Below, piece after piece: positions 1 through 6,409 of a stretch of DNA of 11,841 nt (its first letter is position 1; every line of letters starts with the position of its first letter). The DNA comes from Ruminococcaceae bacterium UBA6855. Its GTDB lineage: Bacteria > Bacillota > Clostridia > Oscillospirales > Acutalibacteraceae. The position numbers and the translations under genes are program-made. Where the stretch lies: the NCBI GenBank assembly GCA_002451755.1, contig DKDF01000111.1:1-11841 (forward strand). The letters run 5' to 3'. Below the pieces are notes generated by a model. The model did no database searches, was not told the DNA's origin, and worked only from the letters and a program-made list of their open reading frames with translations.

Positions 1-17
1 ACAAATATTTCTTTCAC
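1..17 (-). CDS. N-terminal fragment of the next phage head gene (probably major capsid protein)
   Basis: Only five full codons lie inside the window: a GTG start at 17..15 followed by codons for K-E-I-F. An AAGGAG ribosome-binding site sits about 7 nt upstream, at 24..29 on the minus strand. The stop codon of the preceding phage gene is 18 nt away, so the two are packed like the rest of the head operon. In phages with the order terminase, portal, protease, decoration protein, the next gene is usually the major capsid protein. That identity comes from position only; the residues visible are too few to identify the product. Confidence 0.5.
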
Positions 18-35
18 GCTATTCTCCTTTCAGAA

Positions 36-380
36 TCAGAGCATGAAGCTCACTGTTTTGGCGGTTGTGTTGACGCTGAGCACGAGATAGGTGTTGCCCT
101 TTGTGCTCGCCTTGACTCCGCCTGCACCGTCCGATGCAAGAGCAGCATATCCGACCGCCGGAGCGTCCGTGCCCGTATAGGGCAGAGTGACGACGCCCGA
201 GAGCTGAACGCCCGCATATCCGCCGTTCACATTTACACTGACGCCGCAGAACTTCGCGTCCGCGCCTGCCGCCGAAACGGTATCGTTTGCACTGACCGCG
301 ACGGGCACGCCCGCTTCAAGTCCGCTTGCCGCCTTGAGCGTGAGAACATTCTCACAAAAACCTTTAGTTGAAACTGACAT
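36..380 (-). CDS. Small beta-rich phage head protein, decoration-like (DUF2190-type)
   Basis: A 114-residue protein with alternating small and hydrophobic residues and many Gly, Ala, Val and Thr. It has no transmembrane segment and no signal peptide. The pattern of short beta strands separated by Gly/Asp turns (for example GVQLSGVVTLPYTG at about 57-70) resembles DUF2190/head-decoration proteins, which bind the outside of the capsid and stabilise it. Its place between prohead protease and putative major capsid gene is where such genes are found. The ATG at 380 is preceded by AGGAGG with 6 nt spacing, which settles the start. Only 12 nt separate it from the protease stop codon. The family call is by composition and context; a capsid accessory role is likely but not shown by any catalytic motif. 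Confidence 0.65.
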   Translation of the reverse strand: MSVSTKGFCENVLTLKAASGLEAGVPVAVSANDTVSAAGADAKFCGVSVNVNGGYAGVQLSGVVTLPYTGTDAPAVGYAALASDGAGGVKASTKGNTYLVLSVNTTAKTVSFML

Positions 381-392
381 AATTATCCTCCT

Positions 393-1343
393 TTAAATTC
401 TGAACTCGCTGTTGCCCGAATGCGTTTCGGGCTTTGCTGACGAGAGCTGACTGTTGAGTTTTCCGCCGCCCGAGAAAGCTTTTTTCAGCTCTCTGAGCTG
501 TTCGAGACCGAGGGTGCCGCATATCGCCGAGAGGCTCTCGCCGCGCATATCCGGCAGAGCCGCCGCGCCCATGCGTATCACATCGCATATAAGCTCCTCG
601 CGGTACGCTTTGCCCTCGCGGGCGAGCTGCTCGAGCTCGTCGATATAGCCGTAAAGTCCCGCCGCCTCCGCCTTTGTGAGGGTCACGCCCTCGTTGGCGC
701 AGGAGAGGCGTTTGACAGTCTTCACCGTCTGCTCGTCCGCGCGGTAAGACTTCGTGACACCCGCCGCGGGCTGAGCCGGTACGGCAACAAACGACCACTC
801 ATAGGCGTCCGTCGGGTCGCAGAGTATCCTGTGACAGAGCTTGCCGCCGTACTCCCTGCCCTTTATGTGGGCGCACGGATCGGTTCGCCCGTCCTTGCCG
901 CAGATTGAACAGACGCTTCTGCCGACCGAGCAGCCGACACTCGTCTCTTTCTTTATCCCCGCGTCTATCTCTTCAATAAGCGCGGCGTTCTTTTCGCTGC
1001 GCGGCATATACGCCCGCGCGCAGAGCTTCGTGTATTTTTCGCCCGCCGAGGTCACTTTGTTATCGTCCGTCTCGACGCGGCAGGAAAATATCCTCGCCGT
1101 CTGATCCCTGCCGCTCATGCTGTGGTCGAATATCCCCGTCTTGCCTACAAAAAGCTCGGCGAGCTTTTCTAGCGCGGGAATATCGAAGCGCTCGAAGTCC
1201 CTGTCGATTTCATTATCGCAAAGCACGATGCCGAAGGTATAGACCTCGTCGGCGCTCAGTGGCTTTACGGTATAATTATTGATAAGCTCCAGCTCCTGCG
1301 GAGTCGGAGCGCCTGAAAGAACGCTGTTCTGCGTAGTTATCAC
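393..1343 (-). CDS. Phage prohead protease with C-terminal scaffold-like region
   Basis: A 316-residue protein of the kind annotated in Firmicutes prophages as HK97-type prohead protease, which cleaves the scaffold inside the procapsid during maturation. The N-terminal half carries a candidate catalytic His in FDHSMSG (His74) and a candidate Ser in KETSVG (Ser135), matching the His/Ser spacing of prohead proteases. After it comes an unusual Cys-rich insert (CSIC at 145-148, then CAH at 157-159) that could bind zinc. The segment YEWSFVAVPAQP (181-192) is a typical ending of the protease core. Residues from about 205 to 316 are Lys/Glu/Leu-rich and probably helical, resembling a fused scaffolding domain. 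The start is GTG, overlapping the portal stop as GTGA, with GGGGA just upstream. The family is likely; the catalytic residues are inferred from pattern. Confidence 0.8.
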   Translation of the reverse strand: MITTQNSVLSGAPTPQELELINNYTVKPLSADEVYTFGIVLCDNEIDRDFERFDIPALEKLAELFVGKTGIFDHSMSGRDQTARIFSCRVETDDNKVTSAGEKYTKLCARAYMPRSEKNAALIEEIDAGIKKETSVGCSVGRSVCSICGKDGRTDPCAHIKGREYGGKLCHRILCDPTDAYEWSFVAVPAQPAAGVTKSYRADEQTVKTVKRLSCANEGVTLTKAEAAGLYGYIDELEQLAREGKAYREELICDVIRMGAAALPDMRGESLSAICGTLGLEQLRELKKAFSGGGKLNSQLSSAKPETHSGNSEFRI

Positions 1344-2488
1344 TCCCCGTTTTCAATCTCTTTCCTGATTTTTTCCGCCTGCGCCGCATAGAGCTCGGCG
1401 CGCGCAAGCTCAACATTGTCCTGAAGAGTCACATCGTCCCACTCGGCCGTCACCTGCGAGGGCGTTCCCTCGAAGAGCAGATATGTGCGGCATATGCGCT
1501 CGATGACGGGTGTTAAAATGCGGCGGTATGCGTCGATCTCGCTGGTGAGCACATCTGCCTGTTGGGTCGACATGCGCTCCGTTGATGACCATGACAGACC
1601 GAGCATGAACGGCGGAAGCCCCGTTTTCGCGACTATCTGTTCGAGCATCTGGCGCACGGGCACCTCGCTGTCGAGAATCTGATTGTCCGCGCCAATGACC
1701 TTTATCTGAACATCGCCGACAGCGACAAAATCTTTTACTGCGCCGCCCGTCTGCATCGCCTCGCTCCATTCCTTTGCCACCTGCATGGCGCGCTCCTTGG
1801 CGTATGCGCGGTCGAGCGAGTCGTTCTGCGGCTTATATGTGACCGCGAAGCGGATATTGCCCATGCGCTCCCAATTGAGCCCGATGGTCTTGTAGATTTT
1901 CATGAGTATCCCGCTGACAAACGGCAGGCCTTTGAGCATCGAACAGCCGCAGACTTCGCCCGGCTGCGGGTTGAGCACGGACAGCAACACAAGCTCGGGT
2001 CGCCTGACCGGCGACGGCATACCGACGCACGAGGCGGAAAAGATATCTACTCCGACTCCGTCCGAAGCGCGGCGAAGCTCGATATTTTCGAGCGGAGAGT
2101 TAAAGAGCGCCGCGATATGCCCGTCCGAATCAGTCACCATCTCGCCGACCGCCGTGCCGCAGGTCAGCAGCTGCTCGAAATAAGTTGAAACAAAGCTTTC
2201 GAGACCGCACTGGTTGCCGCCGACGGGGACATTGCGAACGAAATTGTCGAGCTTATGCTGCAGGCGTTCGTCGGCGCATCTGACCTCAAAGCCGCCAGTC
2301 AGGCGGACGGTCTTGAATATGGCGGCGTCGATTATAGGCACCGCTTCGCGCAGGGCGTAATAGAGCCGCGTCTGATTGCCGCCGAGCGGAGTGTAGCTGT
2401 CGAGCAGTCCGAGACCCGACGCGGGGCGCGCCGAGGTCTGCACCGCAGCAGGCTCGGGAGCGGTTTTCTTTCTTTTGAACGGATTTAT
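1340..2488 (-). CDS. Phage portal protein, apparent ATA start codon
   Basis: The portal forms the dodecameric ring at one capsid vertex through which DNA is packaged and ejected. From the ATA codon the protein has 382 residues and begins MNPFKRKK, a basic start seen in many portal proteins. The first conventional start in frame is GTG at 2443 (leaving 367 residues), which has no ribosome-binding site. The ATA lies 7 nt after a perfect AGGAGG, and an in-frame TGA lies just upstream, so no ATG is possible. Portal-like features are the start of the fold around GGNQTRLYYALREAVPIID, the segment ILMKIYKTIGLNWERMGNIRF, and the region GLPPFMLGLSWSSTERMSTQQ, which is characteristic of portals near the stem/clip helices. 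The gene sits 39 nt after the large terminase stop and overlaps the protease by 4 nt. The product call is good; the start is the odd point. Confidence 0.82.
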   Translation of the reverse strand: MNPFKRKKTAPEPAAVQTSARPASGLGLLDSYTPLGGNQTRLYYALREAVPIIDAAIFKTVRLTGGFEVRCADERLQHKLDNFVRNVPVGGNQCGLESFVSTYFEQLLTCGTAVGEMVTDSDGHIAALFNSPLENIELRRASDGVGVDIFSASCVGMPSPVRRPELVLLSVLNPQPGEVCGCSMLKGLPFVSGILMKIYKTIGLNWERMGNIRFAVTYKPQNDSLDRAYAKERAMQVAKEWSEAMQTGGAVKDFVAVGDVQIKVIGADNQILDSEVPVRQMLEQIVAKTGLPPFMLGLSWSSTERMSTQQADVLTSEIDAYRRILTPVIERICRTYLLFEGTPSQVTAEWDDVTLQDNVELARAELYAAQAEKIRKEIENGE

Positions 2489-2495
2489 TGTTATT

Positions 2496-2501
2496 CCTCC
2501 T
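2496..2501 (-). promoter_or_regulatory. Ribosome-binding site AGGAGG pointing to ATA at 2488..2486
   Basis: A perfect AGGAGG followed by 7 nt and then the ATA codon. In the three reading frames near it there is no ATG, GTG or TTG at usable spacing that opens the portal frame. This site therefore decides the portal start and shows that the ATA is either used as an initiator or is a mutated ATG. Confidence 0.8.
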
Positions 2502-2527
2502 TTTCATGACAGCCGACCGCCCGGCCG

Positions 2528-3793
2528 TCATCTGCTCATGGCGAGCGCGAAAAAGCCGTCCTCTTCGTGCGCGAGCACTGTGGAGACGAAATATCGCACA
2601 TCGTCCATGGCGTGGTCGTATTCCTTTCTCGGAGCATCGCGTGCGGCAGTGTTATCCCATCTGTAGAGGGAAAATTCCCGAAGGCAGTCCGTGCATGACT
2701 GCGGGAAAAGGATACGCCGCTCCTTGAGGGCATCCGAAACGCGGCGGATGCCGTCTATAACATCGTTCTTTGCGGGCACGGCTCGGAACCTGCCGTGGCG
2801 GCGGATACATTCGAGAAAGCTCGCGGCGGATGGATCGGCTATGACCGCCTCTATGTTCAGGTCGCCCGCGAGCTGTCCGAGCGCGGCATAGTGCTCCTCG
2901 TCGGTGCGCTGCTCGCCCTCCCTGCGGCTGTCGAAATAGTATTCGCTCAACCTGTACCACCGCCCGCCGTACTCGCCCCAGAGTCCGAACGACGACGGGT
3001 TGACCGTGCCGTAATCGCAGGAGATGAAGTAGCGCGACGGTATGCCGTCAGGCTCCGCGACATGAACCGAGCGCGAAAAGAACGGATAGACGAGTCCCTG
3101 CGCCGCGACCCATTTGCCCAGCACGAAGCGGTCATAGAACGCGCCGCTGTAAAGACTCTCGTATCTGCGCTTTATCGCGGGCGTGAGCGACGGATTGTCG
3201 TCCATGGTGAAGTGGAGATACAGGCAGTTTTTCTCTTCGCTCTTTTTTATCCACTCCTCGTAGAACCAGTGCAGAGGGGTATCCGGGTTGCAGTTGAACC
3301 ACAGCTTAGACCCGTCGAGCGAGCAGCGCGCGAGAGCCTGTTCAACAAATGACCGCGGCATCAGGGCGACCTCGTCGAGCAGAACGCCGCCGAGCGTCAT
3401 GCCCTGAATGAGCGCCGCCGAGCCCTCGTCCTTGCCCCCAAAGAGATAAAATCGGTTGCGCCTGCCGGAATATTCTATCTCCACCAGATGCTGGGACAGC
3501 TTCTCGCGGCAGTCGAAGCCGAGTCGGCGCAGGACAGGCAGAATCGGCGTGACTATGTTTCTTCTCAGCGAAGTCACCGTCTTGCCGCACAGCGCGAAGG
3601 ACGTGTCGTCAAACGCCGAAAACGCCCACGCGACAAATGAGACGGACATACACACCGTCTTGCCGGAGCGCACCGCGCCGTCGCAAATTATCGCGTCAAA
3701 ATTTCTGTCGGAGCTCGACGGGCACCACCACGAGAGCACCCGAAGCTGTTTTTGCGAAAAGCTCTCAAAGGTGTTGTTTTTGCGTTTACTCAC
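2528..3793 (-). CDS. Phage terminase large subunit (PBSX-type)
   Basis: The packaging motor: an ATPase that pumps DNA into the procapsid and a nuclease that cuts the concatemer. From the GTG at 3793 it has 421 residues. The ATPase domain shows Walker A GAVRSGKT (39-46), Walker B GVLLDE (136-141) and the coupling motif WFNCNPD (165-171). The RNase H-like nuclease domain shows candidate metal-binding acids in ISCDYG (Asp260), IADPSA (Asp320) and DHAMDDVRYF (Asp397/398). All expected motifs are intact, so the enzyme looks active. Two ATGs lie 6 and 9 nt upstream in frame, but GTG 3793 has the better spacing (about 8 nt) to GGGGA and gives the common start MSKRKNNTF. It overlaps the small-subunit stop by 8 nt, implying translational coupling. 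Confidence 0.93.
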   Translation of the reverse strand: MSKRKNNTFESFSQKQLRVLSWWCPSSSDRNFDAIICDGAVRSGKTVCMSVSFVAWAFSAFDDTSFALCGKTVTSLRRNIVTPILPVLRRLGFDCREKLSQHLVEIEYSGRRNRFYLFGGKDEGSAALIQGMTLGGVLLDEVALMPRSFVEQALARCSLDGSKLWFNCNPDTPLHWFYEEWIKKSEEKNCLYLHFTMDDNPSLTPAIKRRYESLYSGAFYDRFVLGKWVAAQGLVYPFFSRSVHVAEPDGIPSRYFISCDYGTVNPSSFGLWGEYGGRWYRLSEYYFDSRREGEQRTDEEHYAALGQLAGDLNIEAVIADPSAASFLECIRRHGRFRAVPAKNDVIDGIRRVSDALKERRILFPQSCTDCLREFSLYRWDNTAARDAPRKEYDHAMDDVRYFVSTVLAHEEDGFFALAMSR

Positions 3794-4280
3794 TCGCATC
3801 ATCCCCGCGCAGAGCACGCGCACTGCGGTCAAGCGCAGAAAGGAAATCCGAATTTTCTCCCGCCGAAGCGGCGTTGCTCAGCTCGCAGAGTCGGTCGAGC
3901 GCCTTGAGCCGATCAAAAAATTTGACCTCAAGTCCTCCGCCTTTCGGGCGTTTGATATCCGATACCATCGTCAGGTCCAGCTTTTCTATTTCCGACCCGT
4001 CCGGCAGCTCGTCCGACAAAATGAGCTTCACCGCGTCCGCAACGCTCCCAAAAGCGAGTCTGCGGTAGCCCTCAATGACCTCCGCAAGCTTCGCGTCGCG
4101 CTCATTTTCGAGCTTCGCTATTCGCCTTTTGATCTCCGGGTCGGCGAGCAGCTTCATTGCCGTTCGCTCCGGATGGACAGAATAGCCCGCCCGCGCAGCC
4201 GACGCGCGCGGTTCGCGGGACGCGACAAAGAAGCGGCAGAAATTTTCCTCTTTGGGCGAAAGCGGTTCTTTCTTTTTCAT
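3786..4280 (-). CDS. Phage terminase small subunit
   Basis: A 164-residue DNA-recognition subunit that binds the packaging site and guides the large subunit. The N-terminal part, LSPKEENFCRFFV followed by ASAARAGYS (7-34), is the helix-turn-helix start typical of the Terminase_2 family. A charged helical stretch follows (about 47-66), then a C-terminal oligomerisation/interaction region. The ATG at 4280 is preceded by GAGGAG with 8 nt spacing. The gene is followed directly by the large subunit in an overlapping arrangement, the standard order. It is the first clear gene of the head operon; upstream lies only a possible 31-codon ORF and about 480 nt before the divergent host gene mgtE. Confidence 0.9.
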   Translation of the reverse strand: MKKKEPLSPKEENFCRFFVASREPRASAARAGYSVHPERTAMKLLADPEIKRRIAKLENERDAKLAEVIEGYRRLAFGSVADAVKLILSDELPDGSEIEKLDLTMVSDIKRPKGGGLEVKFFDRLKALDRLCELSNAASAGENSDFLSALDRSARALRGDDASE

Positions 4281-4372
4281 ACTCTCATCTCCTCATCTAT
4301 ATTCACGAGCTCTTCGGCGGCGGTCTCCGAAGCGCCCGTCACCCATAGCGAAAACGCCCCGATTTTTTGCAT
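4277..4372 (-). CDS. Possible 31-residue ORF overlapping the small terminase start
   Basis: A short frame begins with ATG at 4372, reads MQKIGAFSLW and ends EEMRV, with its TGA overlapping the small-terminase ATG as ATGA. It can be extended in frame to TTG codons at 4402 or 4405. The C-terminal half is acidic (ETAAEELVNIDEEM) and reads like normal protein, and the ATGA junction fits the packing of the other phage genes. Against it, there is no Shine-Dalgarno sequence before the ATG or TTG, the ATG lies in a strong hairpin, and another frame (4293..4412) is also open. It may be a leader peptide, or the tail of an upstream phage gene lost at the prophage edge. Confidence 0.35.
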   Translation of the reverse strand: MQKIGAFSLWVTGASETAAEELVNIDEEMRV

Positions 4373-4399
4373 ATCGGCGTGCAAAAAATCGCGGGGCGT
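4354..4399. other. Long inverted repeat between small terminase and the mgtE leader region
   Basis: Arms 4354..4371 and 4380..4399 pair over 18 bp apart from a 2-nt CG bulge, around an 8-nt loop. The outer part of the stem is GC-rich (ACGCCCCG) and the inner part is ATTTTTTGCA. On the minus strand the stem is followed by only four T residues, so it is at best a weak terminator. It could be an attenuator for the phage head operon, an operator, or a structure at the element boundary. The hairpin is certain as sequence; its function is unknown. Confidence 0.6.
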
Positions 4400-4445
4400 C
4401 AACAAAGTTCATATTTTATTAATATTTGCAGAAACAAAAAGTCTG

Positions 4446-4540
4446 TTTTCGCCTGTTTTCAGGCATTTTTCGGCTGATTTTCCCCGTTTTCGGTGATTGC
4501 CGCCGATTACACAAGATTTTTGCTCTTTTGCTTGACTTTT
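4446..4540. other. Phased T-tract array (predicted curved DNA) upstream of mgtE
   Basis: T-tracts of 4-5 nt occur at 4446-4449, 4456-4459, 4466-4470, 4478-4481, 4487-4490, 4517-4521, 4526-4529 and 4537-4540. Their centres are about 10 bp apart, with two turns unoccupied near 4499 and 4509. Tracts repeated in phase with the helix bend DNA. The array runs into the -35 region of the mgtE promoter. The tract 4451..4470 also forms a small hairpin (GCCTG, TTTT loop, CAGGC, ATTTTT), which could act as a weak plus-strand terminator. Confidence 0.6.
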
Positions 4541-4558
4541 GAGGTCGTGGGGTATAAA
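4532..4558 (+). promoter_or_regulatory. Probable sigma-A promoter of mgtE
   Basis: TTGACT (4532-4537) matches 5 of 6 bases of the -35 box, and TATAAA (4553-4558) matches 5 of 6 of the -10 box. The 15-nt spacer is 2 nt shorter than ideal; a poorer -10, TAAACT at 4555-4560, would give 17. The promoter would leave an untranslated leader of about 200 nt before mgtE. It is the best promoter-like sequence in this gap. Confidence 0.55.
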
Positions 4559-4709
4559 CTAATGTAGAAGTGCGAAAAGTGCTCCCGTCGGGCTTTTCCG
4601 ACGCAAAAATTTTTGAAAAGTGGTGAATTTTTTTGGGCAGCGACAAACCTAAGCCGCGAAGTTGGCAAACTAAAAATAAAGCTGTGGGGTCACGCCCGAA
4701 AAAGTTCGA

Positions 4710-4733
4710 CCGATAAAAAAATCGGCTCTTTTT
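4710..4733 (+). terminator. Attenuator-like hairpin in the mgtE leader
   Basis: CCGAT (4710-4714), a loop of six A, and ATCGG (4721-4725) are followed by CTC and five T (4729-4733). The stem is only 5 bp, so it is a weak intrinsic terminator. A competing pairing of GGTC (4688-4691) with GACC (4708-4711) would use the first two stem bases and block it. This is a plausible terminator/antiterminator switch 30 nt before the mgtE start. Confidence 0.4.
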
Positions 4734-4736
4734 GCG

Positions 4737-4761
4737 TGCGCCTCACGGAGAAAGAGGTGCA
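4737..4761 (+). promoter_or_regulatory. Hairpin enclosing the mgtE ribosome-binding site
   Basis: TGCGCCTC (4737-4744) pairs with GAGGTGCA (4754-4761) over 8 bp including one G-T wobble, with a 9-nt loop. The right arm contains the Shine-Dalgarno AGAGG (4753-4757), placed 6 nt before the ATG. Forming this stem would hide the site, so translation could be controlled as well as transcription. Confidence 0.5.
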
Positions 4762-4763
4762 AT

Positions 4764-6116
4764 ATGAGCCGTGATATCCTGGAAAATATCAGCGCACTGC
4801 TGGCGGAGGGCAAGCTTGCCGATCTGCGCGAACAGCTGTGCGACATGAACGTCGTTGATATAGCGCAGGCGATGGAATCTCTCCCGGAAGACGAGCTTCT
4901 GCGGATATTCCGCATCCTCCCCAAAGACATATCGGCGGATGTTTTTTCTTATCTTGAGCCCGATTCTCAGGCGCAGCTGCTGAATCTTATAACAGATACG
5001 GAGCTTGAGAACCTGCTCGACGACATGTTCCTTGACGACACCGTCGACTTCCTCGAAGAAGTCCCGGCAAACGTCGTGCGCCGCGTGCTCGCAAAGGCAG
5101 ACAGCGAGACGAGGTGTCTGATAAACAGATTTTTGAAATATCCCGAAAACAGCGCAGGTTCGATAATGACCATTGAGATGGTCGAGCTGCATGACTTTTT
5201 CACAGTCGGTCAGGCAATCGAGCACATACGCTCAACCGCCGTCGACAAAGAGACGGTCTACACCTGCTTCTGCATCGACGACAAGCGCCATCTTATCGGC
5301 ACGGTCGCCCTGCACACGCTGCTGATGGCAAAAGACAGCGAGCTTATCCGCGACATAATGGATACCGACTCCCAGCTCATCTGTGTCAACACGCTCGACG
5401 ACCAGGAGAAGGTTGCGGACATCGCGAGAAAATACGACCTGCTCTCCGTTCCCGTTGTTGACAACGAGGCGAGACTCGTCGGCATAATCACGATAGACGA
5501 CATCGTCGATGTCATCGAGGACGAGAACACCGAGGACTTCGAGAAGATGGCAATGCTTCATCCCTCGGACGACAACTACCTCAAAACCGGCGTTTTCAAG
5601 CTCGCAAAGAACAGAATCCTCTGGCTTCTGGTGCTCATGGTCTCGGCGACCTTCACTGGCAAGATAATCGAAAACTATGAAAATATGCTCGCGGCAGTCG
5701 CGGGACTCACCGCCTGCATACCGATGCTCATGGACACGGGCGGAAATGCCGGCAATCAGGTCTCGACGCTGATAATCCGCGGTCTTGCGCTCGGCGAGAT
5801 ACACCCGAAGGACTATCTGAAGATAGTGTTCAAAGAGATAAGAGTCGCGCTCATCTGCGGACTGACCCTCGCGGCAGTCAACATCGGCAGAATGATGCTC
5901 TTCTCCTCCGGCGGAATGCCCGTTTATCTCGTCGTTTCAGCCGCAATGGTCTGCGCGGTCATAGTGGCGAAAATAATCGGCTGCACCCTGCCGATTATCG
6001 CAAAGCTTGTAAAGCTCGATCCCGCACTCATGGCAGGACCGATGATAACGACGATAGTCGATATGGTCACCCTGCTCATCTACTTCGCGCTCGCAAAAGC
6101 GTTCCTCGCGATATAA
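4764..6116 (+). CDS. mgtE: Magnesium transporter MgtE
   Basis: A 450-residue inner-membrane Mg2+ channel that admits Mg2+ down its electrochemical gradient and closes when cytosolic Mg2+ binds its soluble domains. Domains in order are an acidic, helical MgtE_N superhelix (about 1-130), two CBS domains (about 133-190 and 197-255; the second shows LLSVPVVDNEARLVGIITIDDIVDVI), the long plug helix (about 258-285) and five membrane segments (about 284-450). The transmembrane domain has the family motif PMLMDTGGNAGNQ (320-332) and the pore sequence TTIVDMVT, whose Asp433 matches the Mg2+-selecting Asp of Thermus MgtE. The length is normal and no key motif is missing. The ATG follows AGAGG at 6 nt. 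It is a single-gene unit with its own promoter, leader and terminator, divergent from the phage genes and convergent with gap. Confidence 0.95.
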   Translation: MSRDILENISALLAEGKLADLREQLCDMNVVDIAQAMESLPEDELLRIFRILPKDISADVFSYLEPDSQAQLLNLITDTELENLLDDMFLDDTVDFLEEVPANVVRRVLAKADSETRCLINRFLKYPENSAGSIMTIEMVELHDFFTVGQAIEHIRSTAVDKETVYTCFCIDDKRHLIGTVALHTLLMAKDSELIRDIMDTDSQLICVNTLDDQEKVADIARKYDLLSVPVVDNEARLVGIITIDDIVDVIEDENTEDFEKMAMLHPSDDNYLKTGVFKLAKNRILWLLVLMVSATFTGKIIENYENMLAAVAGLTACIPMLMDTGGNAGNQVSTLIIRGLALGEIHPKDYLKIVFKEIRVALICGLTLAAVNIGRMMLFSSGGMPVYLVVSAAMVCAVIVAKIIGCTLPIIAKLVKLDPALMAGPMITTIVDMVTLLIYFALAKAFLAI

Positions 6117-6123
6117 AAAAATT

Positions 6124-6157
6124 ATCCTCCGTACATTTTGGTGTACGGAGGATTTTT
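6124..6157 (+). terminator. Intrinsic terminator after mgtE
   Basis: A perfect 12-bp stem, ATCCTCCGTACA (6124-6135) with its complement at 6142-6153, has a 6-nt loop TTTTGG and is followed by a T run (6153-6157). An A run precedes the stem, so it may also work weakly from the other side. It begins 8 nt after the mgtE stop. Confidence 0.92.
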
Positions 6158-6280
6158 ATGTTCAGATGTTTTTTTGTGGAGCGGCAGTGCAATGTCCGCT
6201 GTTGGTGCAGTTGCAAAGAGGGTTCTTATAGTTGTACAAAGTCGTTGTAACGGCACAAGGTCAATCAAATTTATCTTTCA

Positions 6281-6332
6281 ATCCCTCAGTCTCGGCTCCG
6301 CCGAGCCAGCTCCCTTTACACAAGGGCGCCGA
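6281..6332 (+). repeat. Palindromic intergenic repeat, copy 1
   Basis: The core 6283-6314 begins CCCTCAGTCTCGGCTCCG and is identical to copy 2 except at 6298 (C here, T there). It forms the hairpin CTCGGC-TCC-GCCGAG, then a second stem GCTCCCTT with AAGGGCGC with one mismatch. Sequences of this form recur in clostridial genomes as dispersed intergenic repeats. Confidence 0.75.
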
Positions 6333-6409
6333 AATAAAGTTCTATATTATTATAAAAATTGCTTTTAAAGTTGCTTTTGATAAGTTTTTCGTGACGCTGC
6401 CGCGGCAGC

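Larger units (their letters stand above)
4566..4763 (+). promoter_or_regulatory. Structured 5' leader of mgtE, candidate cis-regulatory RNA
   Basis: The leader contains a hairpin CGTCGG/CCGACG (4586-4591 with 4598-4603), a palindrome CAAAAATTTTTG (4604-4615), and a larger domain closed by CAGC near 4647 with GCTG at 4681-4684, or by GGGC with GCCC (4694-4697). An attenuator-like hairpin and a hairpin over the ribosome-binding site come after it. mgtE genes in Firmicutes are often controlled by the Mg2+-sensing M-box riboswitch, so regulation by Mg2+ is a reasonable guess. However, the conserved M-box core is not recognisable here, and I cannot place the RNA in any class. A regulatory leader is inferred from length and structure only. 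Confidence 0.4.

Noticed and set aside
2443..2443. GTG 2443 as the portal start
   Set aside because: There is no Shine-Dalgarno sequence before it, and it discards a typical basic portal N-terminus placed at ideal distance from AGGAGG.
3456..4496. A 346-codon plus-strand frame antisense to the terminase genes
   Set aside because: Both terminase subunits have clear motifs on the other strand; this frame has no start signal and an Arg/Ser-rich shadow composition.
4400..4560. Prophage attachment site
   Set aside because: Only one edge of the element is in view, no tRNA or direct-repeat partner is present, and no core can be assigned.
4664..4697. Resemblance to a c-di-GMP (GEMM) riboswitch: GGCAAACT followed by AAAGCTGTGGGGTC
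   Set aside because: The internal hairpin and the GACGCAAAGC segment that define the class are missing, so the match is too partial to claim.
4560..4763. M-box (Mg2+) riboswitch in the mgtE leader
   Set aside because: Expected from the gene, but I could not find the conserved GGTGAGGCTCC-like and GCTGCCGCCC-like segments. I therefore reported an unassigned structured leader instead.
4743..5804. Minus-strand frames of 160 and 190 codons inside mgtE
   Set aside because: They are antisense to an intact MgtE with all domains present and show no features of their own.
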